64,000 nucleotides of DNA from Arthrobacter sp. OAP107. Its GTDB lineage: Bacteria > Actinomycetota > Actinomycetes > Actinomycetales > Micrococcaceae. The position numbers were made by a program, and so were the translations under genes. Under the pieces are notes generated by a model that searched no databases, was not told the DNA's origin, and saw nothing but the letters and a program-made list of their open reading frames with translations. Each line of letters opens with the position of its first letter. The first letter of the stretch is position 1. Where the stretch lies: contig NZ_JBEPOK010000001.1 in the NCBI RefSeq assembly GCF_040546765.1, positions 2,294,001 through 2,358,000 on the forward strand, given 5' to 3'. This document shows positions 7,907 to 15,183 of the stretch, in pieces.

Positions 7907-9120
7907 GCCGCTTCGCAACTTTGCCTGATCCTTCGGCGCCCGTCCGCGTGGTGCAGGTGGGGGCCGGCGGGATGGGCCGGGCCTGGCTGCGGCTGCTCGG
8001 TGGGTCGGCCGACGTCGAACTGGCCGGCGTGGTGGACCTCAACCCGCAGGCGGCACGGGACGCGCTCGCCGAGCTGGGGCTCGGCTCCGTACCGGTGGGG
8101 ACGAGCCTGACCGAGCTGGCCGGCACCGTCGGGGCGCAGGCGGTGGTCAACGTGACGGTTCCGGCCGCGCATCATCCGGTGAACGTCGAGGCGCACTTCC
8201 TCGGGCTGCCCGTGCTGTGCGAGAAGCCGGCGGCGCCGACCGTTGCGGAGGCCCTCTCACTGGCTGCGGTGGCCGAGGCAACGGGCCAGGTGCTGATGAT
8301 CAGCCAGTCGCGCCGGTACTTCCGGACGCTCGCCGCCTTCCAGCGGCAGGCCGACCGGCTCGGCGAGATCGGGGTGCTGACCTGCGACTTCTTCAAGGCG
8401 CCGCACTTCGGCGGCTTCCGGGAGGAGATGGAGCACGTGCTGCTGGTGGACATGGCGATCCACGCGTTCGATGCCGCGAGGTATCTCCTCGGCCAGAACC
8501 CGGTCTCCGTATACTGCGAGGAGTTCAACCCGGGCTGGAGCTGGTACGCCGGGGATGCGGCCGCCACGGCCGTCTTCGAGATGGACGGCGGGACGCGCTT
8601 TGTCTACACCGGAAGCTGGTGCGCCGACGGGCTGGAGACCTCGTGGAACGGCAGCTGGCGGATCAACGGCGCCAACGGAACGGCGGTGTGGGACGGGGTT
8701 TTAGCGCCGGTCGCGGAGCTTGTAGCCGGGGCCGGTTTGGAGGACGACGGCGGGGAGCTGGGTTCAGCTTCTTCGGTGCCGGGTTCGGTGGCCGGGGACG
8801 CCAACGCTTCGGCCGGCGGGCCGGAAGAGATCGCCGGGGCGCTGGCTGAGTTCGTCCGGAGCCTGCGGACGGGCGAGGTTCCCTCGGGCGAAATCCACGC
8901 CAACGTCCTGAGCCTGGCGATGGTCGAGGCGGCCGTGAAGTCCTCGCAGACCGGGCAGAAGGTGCTCATCAGGGACGTCCTCGACGACGCGCACCGGCAC
9001 GCGCTCGCCGTCGAGCAGGTCCCTGCCGCCAGGGAGGTTCTGGCGGCTTGGGCGTCGCCGCTCGAGGCCCTGGAACGGGCTGGGTATTCCGGGCAGGCTG
9101 TTTCCACGGCCCAAGGGTAG
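7903..9120 (+). CDS. Gfo/Idh/MocA oxidoreductase (ThuB-like)
   Basis: 405 residues from a TTG start that overlaps the thuA-like stop by 4 bp. No ATG or GTG occurs before the Rossmann motif, apart from two GTGs inside it. The NAD-binding motif VQVGAGGMGRAW is near residues 16-27, VLCEKPAAP near 104-112, and the catalytic-domain helix DMAIHAFDAARYLLG near 183-197. Unlike the first oxidoreductase of the operon it keeps the central catalytic region. Probable role: oxidation of a sugar taken up by the adjacent transporter, perhaps as a 3-keto derivative (inference from ThuB). Confidence 0.82.
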   Translation: MSRFATLPDPSAPVRVVQVGAGGMGRAWLRLLGGSADVELAGVVDLNPQAARDALAELGLGSVPVGTSLTELAGTVGAQAVVNVTVPAAHHPVNVEAHFLGLPVLCEKPAAPTVAEALSLAAVAEATGQVLMISQSRRYFRTLAAFQRQADRLGEIGVLTCDFFKAPHFGGFREEMEHVLLVDMAIHAFDAARYLLGQNPVSVYCEEFNPGWSWYAGDAAATAVFEMDGGTRFVYTGSWCADGLETSWNGSWRINGANGTAVWDGVLAPVAELVAGAGLEDDGGELGSASSVPGSVAGDANASAGGPEEIAGALAEFVRSLRTGEVPSGEIHANVLSLAMVEAAVKSSQTGQKVLIRDVLDDAHRHALAVEQVPAAREVLAAWASPLEALERAGYSGQAVSTAQG

Positions 9121-9126
9121 ACGGGG

Positions 9127-9168
9127 GTGGGAGTCCCTCGTGGAGGGGGTACCAGCAGGGACTCCCAC
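9127..9168 (+). terminator. Terminator-like hairpin after the sugar operon
   Basis: A perfect 12-bp inverted repeat (GTGGGAGTCCCT, its complement at 9157-9168) begins 7 bp after the oxidoreductase stop. No T-run follows. A second short dyad, CAGCGTT-GTAA-AACGCTG, follows directly at 9168-9185 and could be part of the MFS promoter or an operator. Confidence 0.6.
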
Positions 9169-9256
9169 AGCGTTGTAAAACGCTGGTTAGGTGGAACAGC
9201 ACCCCATCACCGCCGTCGAACTGACGGCAGCCCTTTACCCCTTGAACGGAGGCAGC

Positions 9257-10474
9257 GTGACTGTGACCGACGCTCCGGTGACCACGCGCGAACAGGCAGT
9301 AGGACGGCCGTTGGCAATTGTCCTTGGCTTGCTGACCATCTTCGGTCCGATTTCCATGGACCTGTACCTGCCCGTCCTGCCGGCGCTGACGGCGGAGCTG
9401 CGGAGTTCCACCTCGACCGCCCAGCTGACCATCACGGCCTGCCTGCTTGGATTGGCCATCGGTCAAGTGATTGCGGGCCCGCTGTCGGACGGCTTTGGCC
9501 GCCGGCTCCCCCTGCTGATCGGCGTCGCCGCCTACACGGTGACGTCCGTTCTTTGTGCTATCAGCCCCACTGTTGAGACCCTGATCGCCGCCCGGTTCGT
9601 CCAGGGCCTCGCCGGGGCTGTGGGCATCGTGATTGCGCAGGCCGCAGGGCGGGACGTGTACGGGGGCGCCAAGCTCCTCCGTTACTACGGCCGCCTGACC
9701 GTGCTCGGCGGACTGGCGGCAATCGTGGGACCGGTCATCGGCGGCCAGCTGGCTTCCGTCACAGACTGGCGTGGTGTCTTCCTCTTCCTCGCGGCGGTCG
9801 GCGTCGCGATCCTGGTGGCCTGCCTGGTGATCTTCAAGGAGACCCTTCCGGCCGGGCGGCGGGCGGCTGGCGGATTTGCCCATACCCTGCAGGACTTCAG
9901 GCGCCTGCTTGCAGACCGTGTGTTCGTCGGCGCGGTGCTGATCACGGGCTTTACGTACTCTGCGATCTTTGCCTACCTCAGCGGCGCCACGTTCGTCCTG
10001 CAGGGCATCTACGGGTTGTCGCCGCAGGGCTACTCGTTTGCCTTCGGCCTGAACTCCCTGGGGTTCATGATCTTTGGCTTCTTTGGCGGCCGGCTGGCCG
10101 AACGGTGGTCGGAGAAGGCGACGCTGGTGATCGGGCTGGCGATGGCCACTGCCGGTTCCTTTGGACTGCTCGTGACTGCGCTCCTGCACCTTCCCCTGAT
10201 TGCGGTGATCCTGTCCCTGTTCACAATGGTTGGCGGCGTGGCGGCAGCCAGCCCGTCCGCGACCTCCCTGGCGCTGAAGGGATATCCGGACATCGCCGGT
10301 ACCGCGTCGTCGCTGCTGGGCCTGGCCCGGTTTGCCTTCGGCGGCGTCGCCGCACCGCTGGTGGGCATCGGCGGGGCGGAGAACGCCCTCCCGTTTGGCG
10401 TCGTCACTGTGGTGTCGGTCGCCGCGGCGGTGGCCTGCCTTGGGCTTGTTCGGACGCGCGGTGAGGCTCGTTAG
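9257..10474 (+). CDS. MFS drug-resistance transporter, Bcr/CflA type
   Basis: 405 residues with about twelve membrane segments. The GTG at 9257 is preferred because GGAGG lies 4 bp upstream; upstream in-frame starts lack a site, and a GTG at 9263 is possible. Family motifs: GPISMDLYLPVLPAL near residues 30-45, and motif A as GPLSDGFGRRLPLLIG near 75-90. Drug:H+ antiporters of this family export antibiotics or small metabolites. It is the last ordinary core-type gene before the degraded accessory region. Confidence 0.88.
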   Translation: MTVTDAPVTTREQAVGRPLAIVLGLLTIFGPISMDLYLPVLPALTAELRSSTSTAQLTITACLLGLAIGQVIAGPLSDGFGRRLPLLIGVAAYTVTSVLCAISPTVETLIAARFVQGLAGAVGIVIAQAAGRDVYGGAKLLRYYGRLTVLGGLAAIVGPVIGGQLASVTDWRGVFLFLAAVGVAILVACLVIFKETLPAGRRAAGGFAHTLQDFRRLLADRVFVGAVLITGFTYSAIFAYLSGATFVLQGIYGLSPQGYSFAFGLNSLGFMIFGFFGGRLAERWSEKATLVIGLAMATAGSFGLLVTALLHLPLIAVILSLFTMVGGVAAASPSATSLALKGYPDIAGTASSLLGLARFAFGGVAAPLVGIGGAENALPFGVVTVVSVAAAVACLGLVRTRGEAR

Positions 10475-10534
10475 GGCGCGCCAGACGGCGGTGTCTGCCT
10501 TGGGAGCTCTAGTTATGCATGCGTCAAGAGCCGG

Positions 10535-11125
10535 CCTTCTTTTCCGCCGTCTACCGCGCGCCCGGTCGAGCGCGCGGTAGACGGTGGCACGGCCAACGGA
10601 GAACAGCTCGGCCAGCTCATACATGGTGTGTTCGCCAGCGTCATGCAGCTGGACCAGGAGTGCCTCCTGATTCGCCGATAGTTTAGGCTGTTTCCCTCGC
10701 AGGCGGCCCTTGGCCTTGGCGATCTTCATGCCTTCGCGCGTGCGCGCCCGGATGAGATCGCCTTCAAAGTCAGCAACCATGGCCAGAACGTTGAACAGCA
10801 GCTTTCCTACCGGGTCCGCGGGATCATGCAACGACCCGCCGATGTTCAGCTTCACCCCGTGCGCTGCGAGGTCGTCCGCGATCTGATGCGCGTCCCGGAC
10901 GGAGCGGGCCAGCCGGTCAAGTTTCGTCACCATGAAGGTGTCGCCGCTTCGGCACGCGGCCAGCGCTTCACGCAGTCCTGGGCGGTTCGTGTTGCTGCCA
11001 GTGAGGCCATGATCGACATAGATACGATCTGGTTCGACGCCCATGGCCGCCAAGGCATCCCGTTGGACAGTGAGGTCTTGTTCGTCGGTGGAAACCCTTG
11101 CGTAGCCAACCTTTATTTCAACCAT
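10535..11125 (-). pseudogene. Serine recombinase/resolvase lacking its stop
   Basis: From ATG at 11125 the frame gives a full small resolvase: catalytic Ser in GYARVSTDEQ (residues 7-16), KLDRLARS near 68-75, the DFEGDLIRARTREGM helix near 119-133, and a C-terminal helix-turn-helix ending SVGRATVYRALDRAR at about 190. No stop follows; the frame stays open antisense to the MFS gene down to 8969. One reading that restores a stop after LDRAR requires loss of a GC pair in the GCGCGC run near 10571. The protein may therefore carry a long foreign tail or be dead. Likely a remnant of a Tn3-like or integrative element. The low-coordinate end given is approximate. Confidence 0.75.
10547..10584. repeat. 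14-bp perfect inverted repeat at recombinase 3' end
   Basis: CCGTCTACCGCGCG at 10547-10560 and its exact complement at 10571-10584 flank a 10-bp loop. The repeat covers the last codons of the recombinase (TVYRALDRARG). No T-run follows on either strand, so it is not a textbook terminator, although it could stop transcripts from the MFS gene. Confidence 0.75.
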
Positions 11126-11429
11126 GAACAGGAGGGTCCGCCACATGGGTGGCAGTGCGCCATATAGCAGCCCGTCACCGGACATATCACCGGACTGTTC
11201 ATGCGGAACGGTTGTCTCCGCCAAGACCTAACGGTGCAGATCAGATGGCGGGGCGTCCGATGAGTGACCGGCTTACGGGACGTTATGGGAACAGGCCCCT
11301 TTCGGGACAATTTTGCGTCGTGGGGGGGAAAAATCTTTCGGGTTCTGTTGCTTATGATTTGGTCTGGCCAGATGATCGTCCTGTGCTCAAAGAGGAGCGC
11401 GAAGTAGCTCGCTTTGGGAGCACACAATT
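11126..11429. other. Non-coding region upstream of recombinase, candidate res site
   Basis: About 300 bp without a convincing gene. Between 11273 and 11311 there are three spaced copies of a GGGA(C/A) core: ACGGGACG, ATGGGAAC and TCGGGACA. Solitary resolvases usually act on repeats placed just upstream of their gene, so this may be the crossover or accessory site. A run of seven G occurs near 11322-11328. Nothing else was recognised. Confidence 0.3.
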
Positions 11430-11945
11430 TTGGGGGCGCAGCATGGCTGCTTGTCGGTCTCTTCTGTCAGGTCTTCCGCCGGGTCAGGAGACGGCAGCAA
11501 TGCCACGAAAATCCCGGCTTCCCACTCAGTCGCAGGCGATGCGGCGTTGATGCTGTGCCTTAGTCTGACAGCATGTTCCCAGGGACCGGGCGGTGGTCCC
11601 GCTCCGGTATCCAGTTCACCGGCTGCTGCACATCTCATTGTCACGAGTTGGCGCAATGGAGATGACGCCATGCTCGCCCAATACTCTGGAGTCCTGATCA
11701 AGCAGTCCGACGGCTGCCTCGGACTGGGCGCCCTCAACGACCCAAAGTCAAAGCCGAAACTCTTACGCTGGCCCGCCGGGACACGCCTGTCAGAGGACGG
11801 AAAGGCCGTCGTGGGGTTGTCCGGCAAGCGCCTTGCTTTCGACTTGGTGGTTGGACTTGGCGGCGGCTTTGGGAATGTGTCCGTTCCTTCAGAGTGTGAT
11901 TCGTCATTGTGGGGCGGCGTCTACGACGTGCAGCAGCCACTGTAA
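11430..11945 (+). CDS. Putative lipoprotein, unknown function
   Basis: 171 residues if started at ATG 11430. A lipoprotein signal (ALMLCLSLTACS, lipobox LTAC) lies at residues 39-50, unusually far in. The positively charged N-region expected before it is missing, and the first 38 residues look unlike a signal peptide. Either the true start is later (TTG 11547 or ATG 11550) or the 5' end has been altered. The mature part contains VIGS-like hydrophobic strands and two Cys residues (SDGCLGLG, SECDSS). No family recognised. It lies in the accessory region with the small genes that follow. Confidence 0.5.
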   Translation: MGAQHGCLSVSSVRSSAGSGDGSNATKIPASHSVAGDAALMLCLSLTACSQGPGGGPAPVSSSPAAAHLIVTSWRNGDDAMLAQYSGVLIKQSDGCLGLGALNDPKSKPKLLRWPAGTRLSEDGKAVVGLSGKRLAFDLVVGLGGGFGNVSVPSECDSSLWGGVYDVQQPL

Positions 11946-11998
11946 ATTCGAAGGCGGCAGCCAGATCAACGAGCTGACCTTGCTGTCACGAGAGTCAC

Positions 11999-12190
11999 AT
12001 GAGCCGACCCGAAGATCCCGACGAACCTCTGCAGAAACTGCCAGCGGGAATGCCAAGAAGGTACGCAGAATATAAGCCAGTCACTTCGGGTGCTGTGGTA
12101 ATCCCGCCAACTAACGTCGGCGGATACGACGAACTCCTCAGCTATTTTCAAGAGCGAGGTCAAACATTGCCACGCAAGCAGAAAGCCTAG
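11999..12190 (+). CDS. Small hypothetical protein (63 aa)
   Basis: A hydrophilic 63-residue protein rich in Pro at the N-terminus (MSRPEDPDEPLQKLPAGMPR) and ending SYFQERGQTLPRKQKA. No family recognised. Part of its 5' region (12037-12077) is repeated almost exactly at 18630-18670 in a broken copy, which supports it as a real coding unit. It overlaps the start of the next gene if that gene begins at 12166. Confidence 0.5.
   Translation: MSRPEDPDEPLQKLPAGMPRRYAEYKPVTSGAVVIPPTNVGGYDELLSYFQERGQTLPRKQKA
12037..12077 (+). repeat. 41-bp direct repeat, copy A
   Basis: Identical to 18630-18670 in 40 of 41 positions (mismatch at 12055). A further 16 identical bases (12008-12023 and 18609-18624) lie upstream, separated by 13 bp here and 5 bp in copy B. 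In this copy the repeat is inside the small gene and encodes LPAGMPRRYAEYK. Confidence 0.85.
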
Positions 12191-12450
12191 CCACTCTTGA
12201 TCAGGCCATCAATGATGGTTTGACGGCCGAATTTGCCCGCCCTATCGGGATGTTCTACGGAGATCTCCTCACGCACACTGTTCCCGGCGCCCACTGGGAG
12301 GTAGTCGAGGAGGGATACCCTCGGGTTCGTATCACCAGGAAGTCTGCCGTCGACGTCGTTAGAGTCGCGCTACGACGCCTGGCTACGCCGATACCCACCC
12401 TCGAACAAAACTATGCCCACGTCGTCGAAGTCGTCGGGCGAGAGCTGTAG
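12166..12450 (+). CDS. Hypothetical protein (76-94 aa), start uncertain
   Basis: The conserved-looking body runs from GMFYGDLLTHTVPGAHWEV to VVEVVGREL. A TTG at 12220 would give 76 residues but has no ribosome site. The frame continues sensibly upstream (ATQAESLATLDQAINDG) to an ATT at 12166 preceded by GCGAGG at a good distance, giving 94 residues. ATT is a very rare start and may be a mutated ATG. It overlaps the preceding 63-aa gene by 25 bp, as co-transcribed genes often do. No function recognised. Confidence 0.5.
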   Translation: MATQAESLATLDQAINDGLTAEFARPIGMFYGDLLTHTVPGAHWEVVEEGYPRVRITRKSAVDVVRVALRRLATPIPTLEQNYAHVVEVVGREL

Positions 12451-12585
12451 AAGAAGACTGGCCGGCTGGGTCCGACCCTCTTCGCAACGGCCGGAAGTGG
12501 TATCAAGTATCAATTCTGTCCGCTGGCGGTTCCTCGAACCGCATAGCCGAGCCGCTGGCCGAGCGACACAGCAAACCCGCGCTAT

Positions 12586-13170
12586 TTAGTAATCCTCCGC
12601 GACTACTTTCTCGCTTGCTGCCACTCGAACGCTTTCGAGCAAGGGCTGTTGGAGTATGTCGTCGATGCACTCTGCAGATCCCCCTACGTAGACGCTGCGT
12701 GCATAGATGTCGTTGCCGACTGTCCAGGAACAGTCCTCGGGGATCCACCAGAGAGGCATATCCGTCCCACGAGCCGCTGCAACTGGGCCCACATCTGCAA
12801 GCGAACCATGCCGCACATGCATTTGCCTGCCGTAGGAGCCAAGGATAGTGCCCGAACCACGGTAGGCATCGTTCAGGTCGGCGTAACCCTCCCACGCAAG
12901 AAAATAGACAGAAGCTGGAGTCTGGGTGTGTTCACCCAAAATGGAGGCCAACGTGGTCGCTACCTCCAGGTCCATGCCGCCCATTATCGGGTCCACCCGG
13001 GGCAGTTCGGAGGGTCCGGGCTGCATGGCTACATCCCGCCACTGCGTCCTGCCGGTAATAGTGACGGCCGTTCCAGCAACTTCTGCCCACCTCCTGGCGA
13101 CTCCGGTGGCGCGGGCAGGGTTGAAGACGCGGCAAAATGCCGGAAAGTCCAATTGAAAGAACCCAGACAC
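12586..13170 (-). CDS. Hypothetical protein of a common actinobacterial family, possible 5' frameshift
   Basis: 194 residues from GTG 13170. The pattern FCRVFNPARA - RRWAEVAG - TQWRDVA - LASILGEHTQTPASVYFLAWEGY - LWWIPEDCSW - YVGGSAECIDDILQQP matches a family often seen as hypothetical proteins in Streptomyces and Arthrobacter. The expected N-terminal Trp-rich segment is not in this frame: a stop lies just upstream. It can be seen in the next frame as SPDCVWVLSIG, from a GTG at 13198 that has GGGGG upstream. A single-base indel near 13150 would join the two. Function unknown. Confidence 0.6.
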   Translation of the reverse strand: MSGFFQLDFPAFCRVFNPARATGVARRWAEVAGTAVTITGRTQWRDVAMQPGPSELPRVDPIMGGMDLEVATTLASILGEHTQTPASVYFLAWEGYADLNDAYRGSGTILGSYGRQMHVRHGSLADVGPVAAARGTDMPLWWIPEDCSWTVGNDIYARSVYVGGSAECIDDILQQPLLESVRVAASEKVVAEDY

Positions 13171-13344
13171 AGTCCGGGCTGGTCAATTTCTGCGTCACAA
13201 ATCCCCCAATTTGATTGCTTTGACTGTAAGCCCCCTCCCAGGACTCGGGTAGACACCGCCTCCCCGGCCCATTGAGGGTTTTGGGCTCACGATCCCCAAC
13301 TGGGCACAATGCCCCAATGTCTTCCGTCGTGCAAGAATCGCGGC

Positions 13345-13617
13345 ATGGATGAGGATGAGCGGCAGACGAGGGAACAACTGATGATTCACGAGGCTCTGGT
13401 GCAGGCGATGGATCGGCGCGACGAGGTCTTCCAAGAGATTGAGGATTCAGAGGACGTGGACGAAGCCAGACGTCGGGTGGGTCAGCTGTTGGGTGTTGGA
13501 GAGCTGGGAAGTCGGTTTGTCCTCGACATGCAGGCCAGAAGATTCACCCGAGACCAGCGTCAGGCGATGGCTTCCTATGCAGAAGAACTTAGATCAAAGT
13601 TGCGTGACAGCCGCTGA
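13345..13617 (+). CDS. Small GyrA/ParC tower-helix-like protein
   Basis: 90 residues from the ATG at 13345; an upstream in-frame ATG at 13309 adds 12 unlikely residues. The stretch ALVQAMDRRDEVFQEIEDSE - EARRRVGQLLGVGELGSRFVLDMQARRFTRDQ resembles the helical segment of DNA gyrase A/ParC that contains LLGIDE and AILDMQLRRL. It lacks the catalytic Tyr domain and the beta-pinwheel. Stand-alone proteins of this kind occur in actinobacteria without known function. It is alpha-helical throughout and rich in charged residues. Not a gyrase subunit. Confidence 0.6.
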   Translation: MDEDERQTREQLMIHEALVQAMDRRDEVFQEIEDSEDVDEARRRVGQLLGVGELGSRFVLDMQARRFTRDQRQAMASYAEELRSKLRDSR

Positions 13618-13638
13618 GGACTTCGTGTTTTCCCTCGA

Positions 13639-13902
13639 TTACTGGTTCGGCAGTCGATTAGCCATGGATCGGGCTTTTCCGCCGGCGTTGTAGCGGGCTG
13701 CGTGGACAGTCACGCCGACACTTACTACCAAGCTAACGAACAGTGCCAAGAAGCGGCCGCGGCGGCGACATAGTAGCTTGCCGGATCAGGCACTGTATCG
13801 ACTAATGGCTCCATGTAGAACCAAATGGTGGAACCCGGCGCTCACGCCGAGTAATGCGATCACGCCAGACAGGACCCACGCGGTGATAGCAAGAACGAAC
13901 AT
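13639..13902 (-). pseudogene. Small two-TM membrane protein with in-frame stop
   Basis: From ATG 13902 the frame encodes MFVLAITAWVLSGVIALLGV, then a TGA at 13786-13788. The same frame then continues with SGKLLCRRRG, a second hydrophobic helix (FLALFVSLVVSVGVTVH) and a basic tail, to TAA at 13639-13641. Two transmembrane helices in one frame, 87 codons in total, indicate a gene interrupted by a nonsense mutation. The first half alone (38 aa) might still be made. Confidence 0.55.
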
Positions 13903-14111
13903 CTTCACATCCCCCAACTTTGGACCGTTGCAACCCGTCGAGTCCTGATCCTAGCCTCGGGGCTCAAGTTCGGCGGATGTGTCCCGTAGTTGGTTCCTTC
14001 TGAAGGCGGCCGACTTCGATTTCGGCCTCTCGAAACCTGATGACAGACGTTTGACTTGCCTTTGACGGCGACCTCTTCACGTGTGACATCTGAGGGAGAC
14101 CAATCGAGGTC

Positions 14112-14440
14112 ATGGAGACGAAACGCTACGATTACGTGCCGCGCGATGGTGGCTCGCCTTACAAGTGGGACGAGCCGAGGGTCGTTGAAGGATTTGATCT
14201 AGCTCCGTTCGACCTTGCATCAACACTGGAGCTTAGAAATCTCCGCCTCATTCTGGACAAGATCATCGAGCACCGAGCTCACTTTCCTCCGCCGACGAGG
14301 AGACCATTCAAATGGCTAATGAGCTGTGCGCTTTACGCCACTATGAACCAATCGTTCAAATCGAAAATGGCGTGGCCAGCGTGCCATTACATGTGCAGCA
14401 TGCCATCCATTCAGTCATTGCTCCCGGACAAGATAAATGA
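14112..14440 (+). pseudogene. Frameshifted hypothetical gene
   Basis: The ATG at 14112 begins METKRYDYVPRDGGSPYKW and reads well to about residue 58 (LRLILDKIIEHRAH). After that the same frame turns into Cys/Met/Pro-rich text. The neighbouring frame instead gives SLSSADEETIQMANELCALR and VQIENGVASVPLHVQHAIHS, ending TGA at 14438-14440. One indel near 14278-14295 explains both. The inferred product is about 110 residues with no recognised family. Confidence 0.5.
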
Positions 14441-14557
14441 CGGCGCCAGAAGGCACTCCCGCCTGACCCTGGACGAAGGATGCCGGCCGAGAGCGTGGAA
14501 GCTGGCCACTAAACCTCTGCGCTTAGAAACTAGCGAGTTGTTAGTAGTGAGGGTTGG

Positions 14558-14685
14558 CCCATGGGAGGGCCCGGGACGTTTCTGGCATCGCGAGCGTTGA
14601 CCAGGATCACGTCCAGCCCGTCGTCTTCGAGGAGGTAGTAGAACGGCCGCCAGTAAGAGTCCGCCGGCCGGGTCAAATCCGCCAA
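14558..14685 (-). pseudogene. IS110-family transposase fragment (RuvC-like part)
   Basis: The minus strand encodes SYWRPFYYLLEDDGLDVILV followed by NARDARNVPG. This matches the region of IS110/IS116-type transposases between the second catalytic acid and the following DVSD motif. Both ends are missing. It lies next to an oppositely oriented C-terminal fragment, so the two are a scar of rearranged IS copies. Confidence 0.6.
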
Positions 14686-14689
14686 AACC

Positions 14690-14942
14690 CGGCCAGGGAA
14701 CCGTTACCTCAAGGGCGCCCTCGGCATCGCGTCCCGCCGCGGACCCCTCAAGGCCCTCGTCGCCGTCGAACGAGCCATGCTCACCGCGGCCTGGCACATG
14801 CTCACCATCGGCGAGCTCTACAGGGACCCCGGAGTTAACTACTTCACCCGACACACACCCGCCAAAACAAACCCGCGCGATCGGACAGCTCGAATCACTC
14901 GGCTACAAAGTCACCATCGAACCACTGACGGCAACCGGATAG
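14690..14942 (+). pseudogene. IS110-family transposase C-terminal fragment
   Basis: Encodes GNRYLKGALGIASRRGPLKA, LVAVERAMLTAAWHMLTIGE and NYFTRHTPAK, the C-terminal end of IS110/IS116 transposases. About 30 residues expected between LGIA and SRRG are missing. After the FTRH motif the frame shifts: AIGQLESLGYKVTIEPL and the natural TAG (14940-14942) are in another frame. It is a dead relic. Confidence 0.65.
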
Positions 14943-15183
14943 ATCCGAGGGCCCAAACAACATGCCCTGCCCTCCGGATCCGTAGCCAACCGATTTGTGG
15001 GACCAACCTTATTTTCATGTCAGTCCATCGGAATCGTTCCGGTTGCCGTTCCCACACGGGGCCAGGACTGCTCCCACAGCCCGCAATTGTTGGCTAGGGA
15101 ACCCGTTCGGAAATCACGGGTGACTGTTTCGGAACAGTGGTCGTCTACCGTCGGTGGTCCGAACACAATGTCGGCCCTGCCTC
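14943..15183. other. Intergenic region with no recognised feature
   Basis: 241 bp between the IS110 relic and the 3' end of the convergent lipoprotein gene. Composition is more AT-rich than the core genes. No gene, clear hairpin or promoter was recognised. Confidence 0.4.

Noticed and set aside
8969..10534. Long C-terminal extension of the recombinase frame
   Set aside because: It is antisense to the MFS gene, His/Gln/Arg-rich and without recognisable domains. Treated as read-through after loss of the natural stop.
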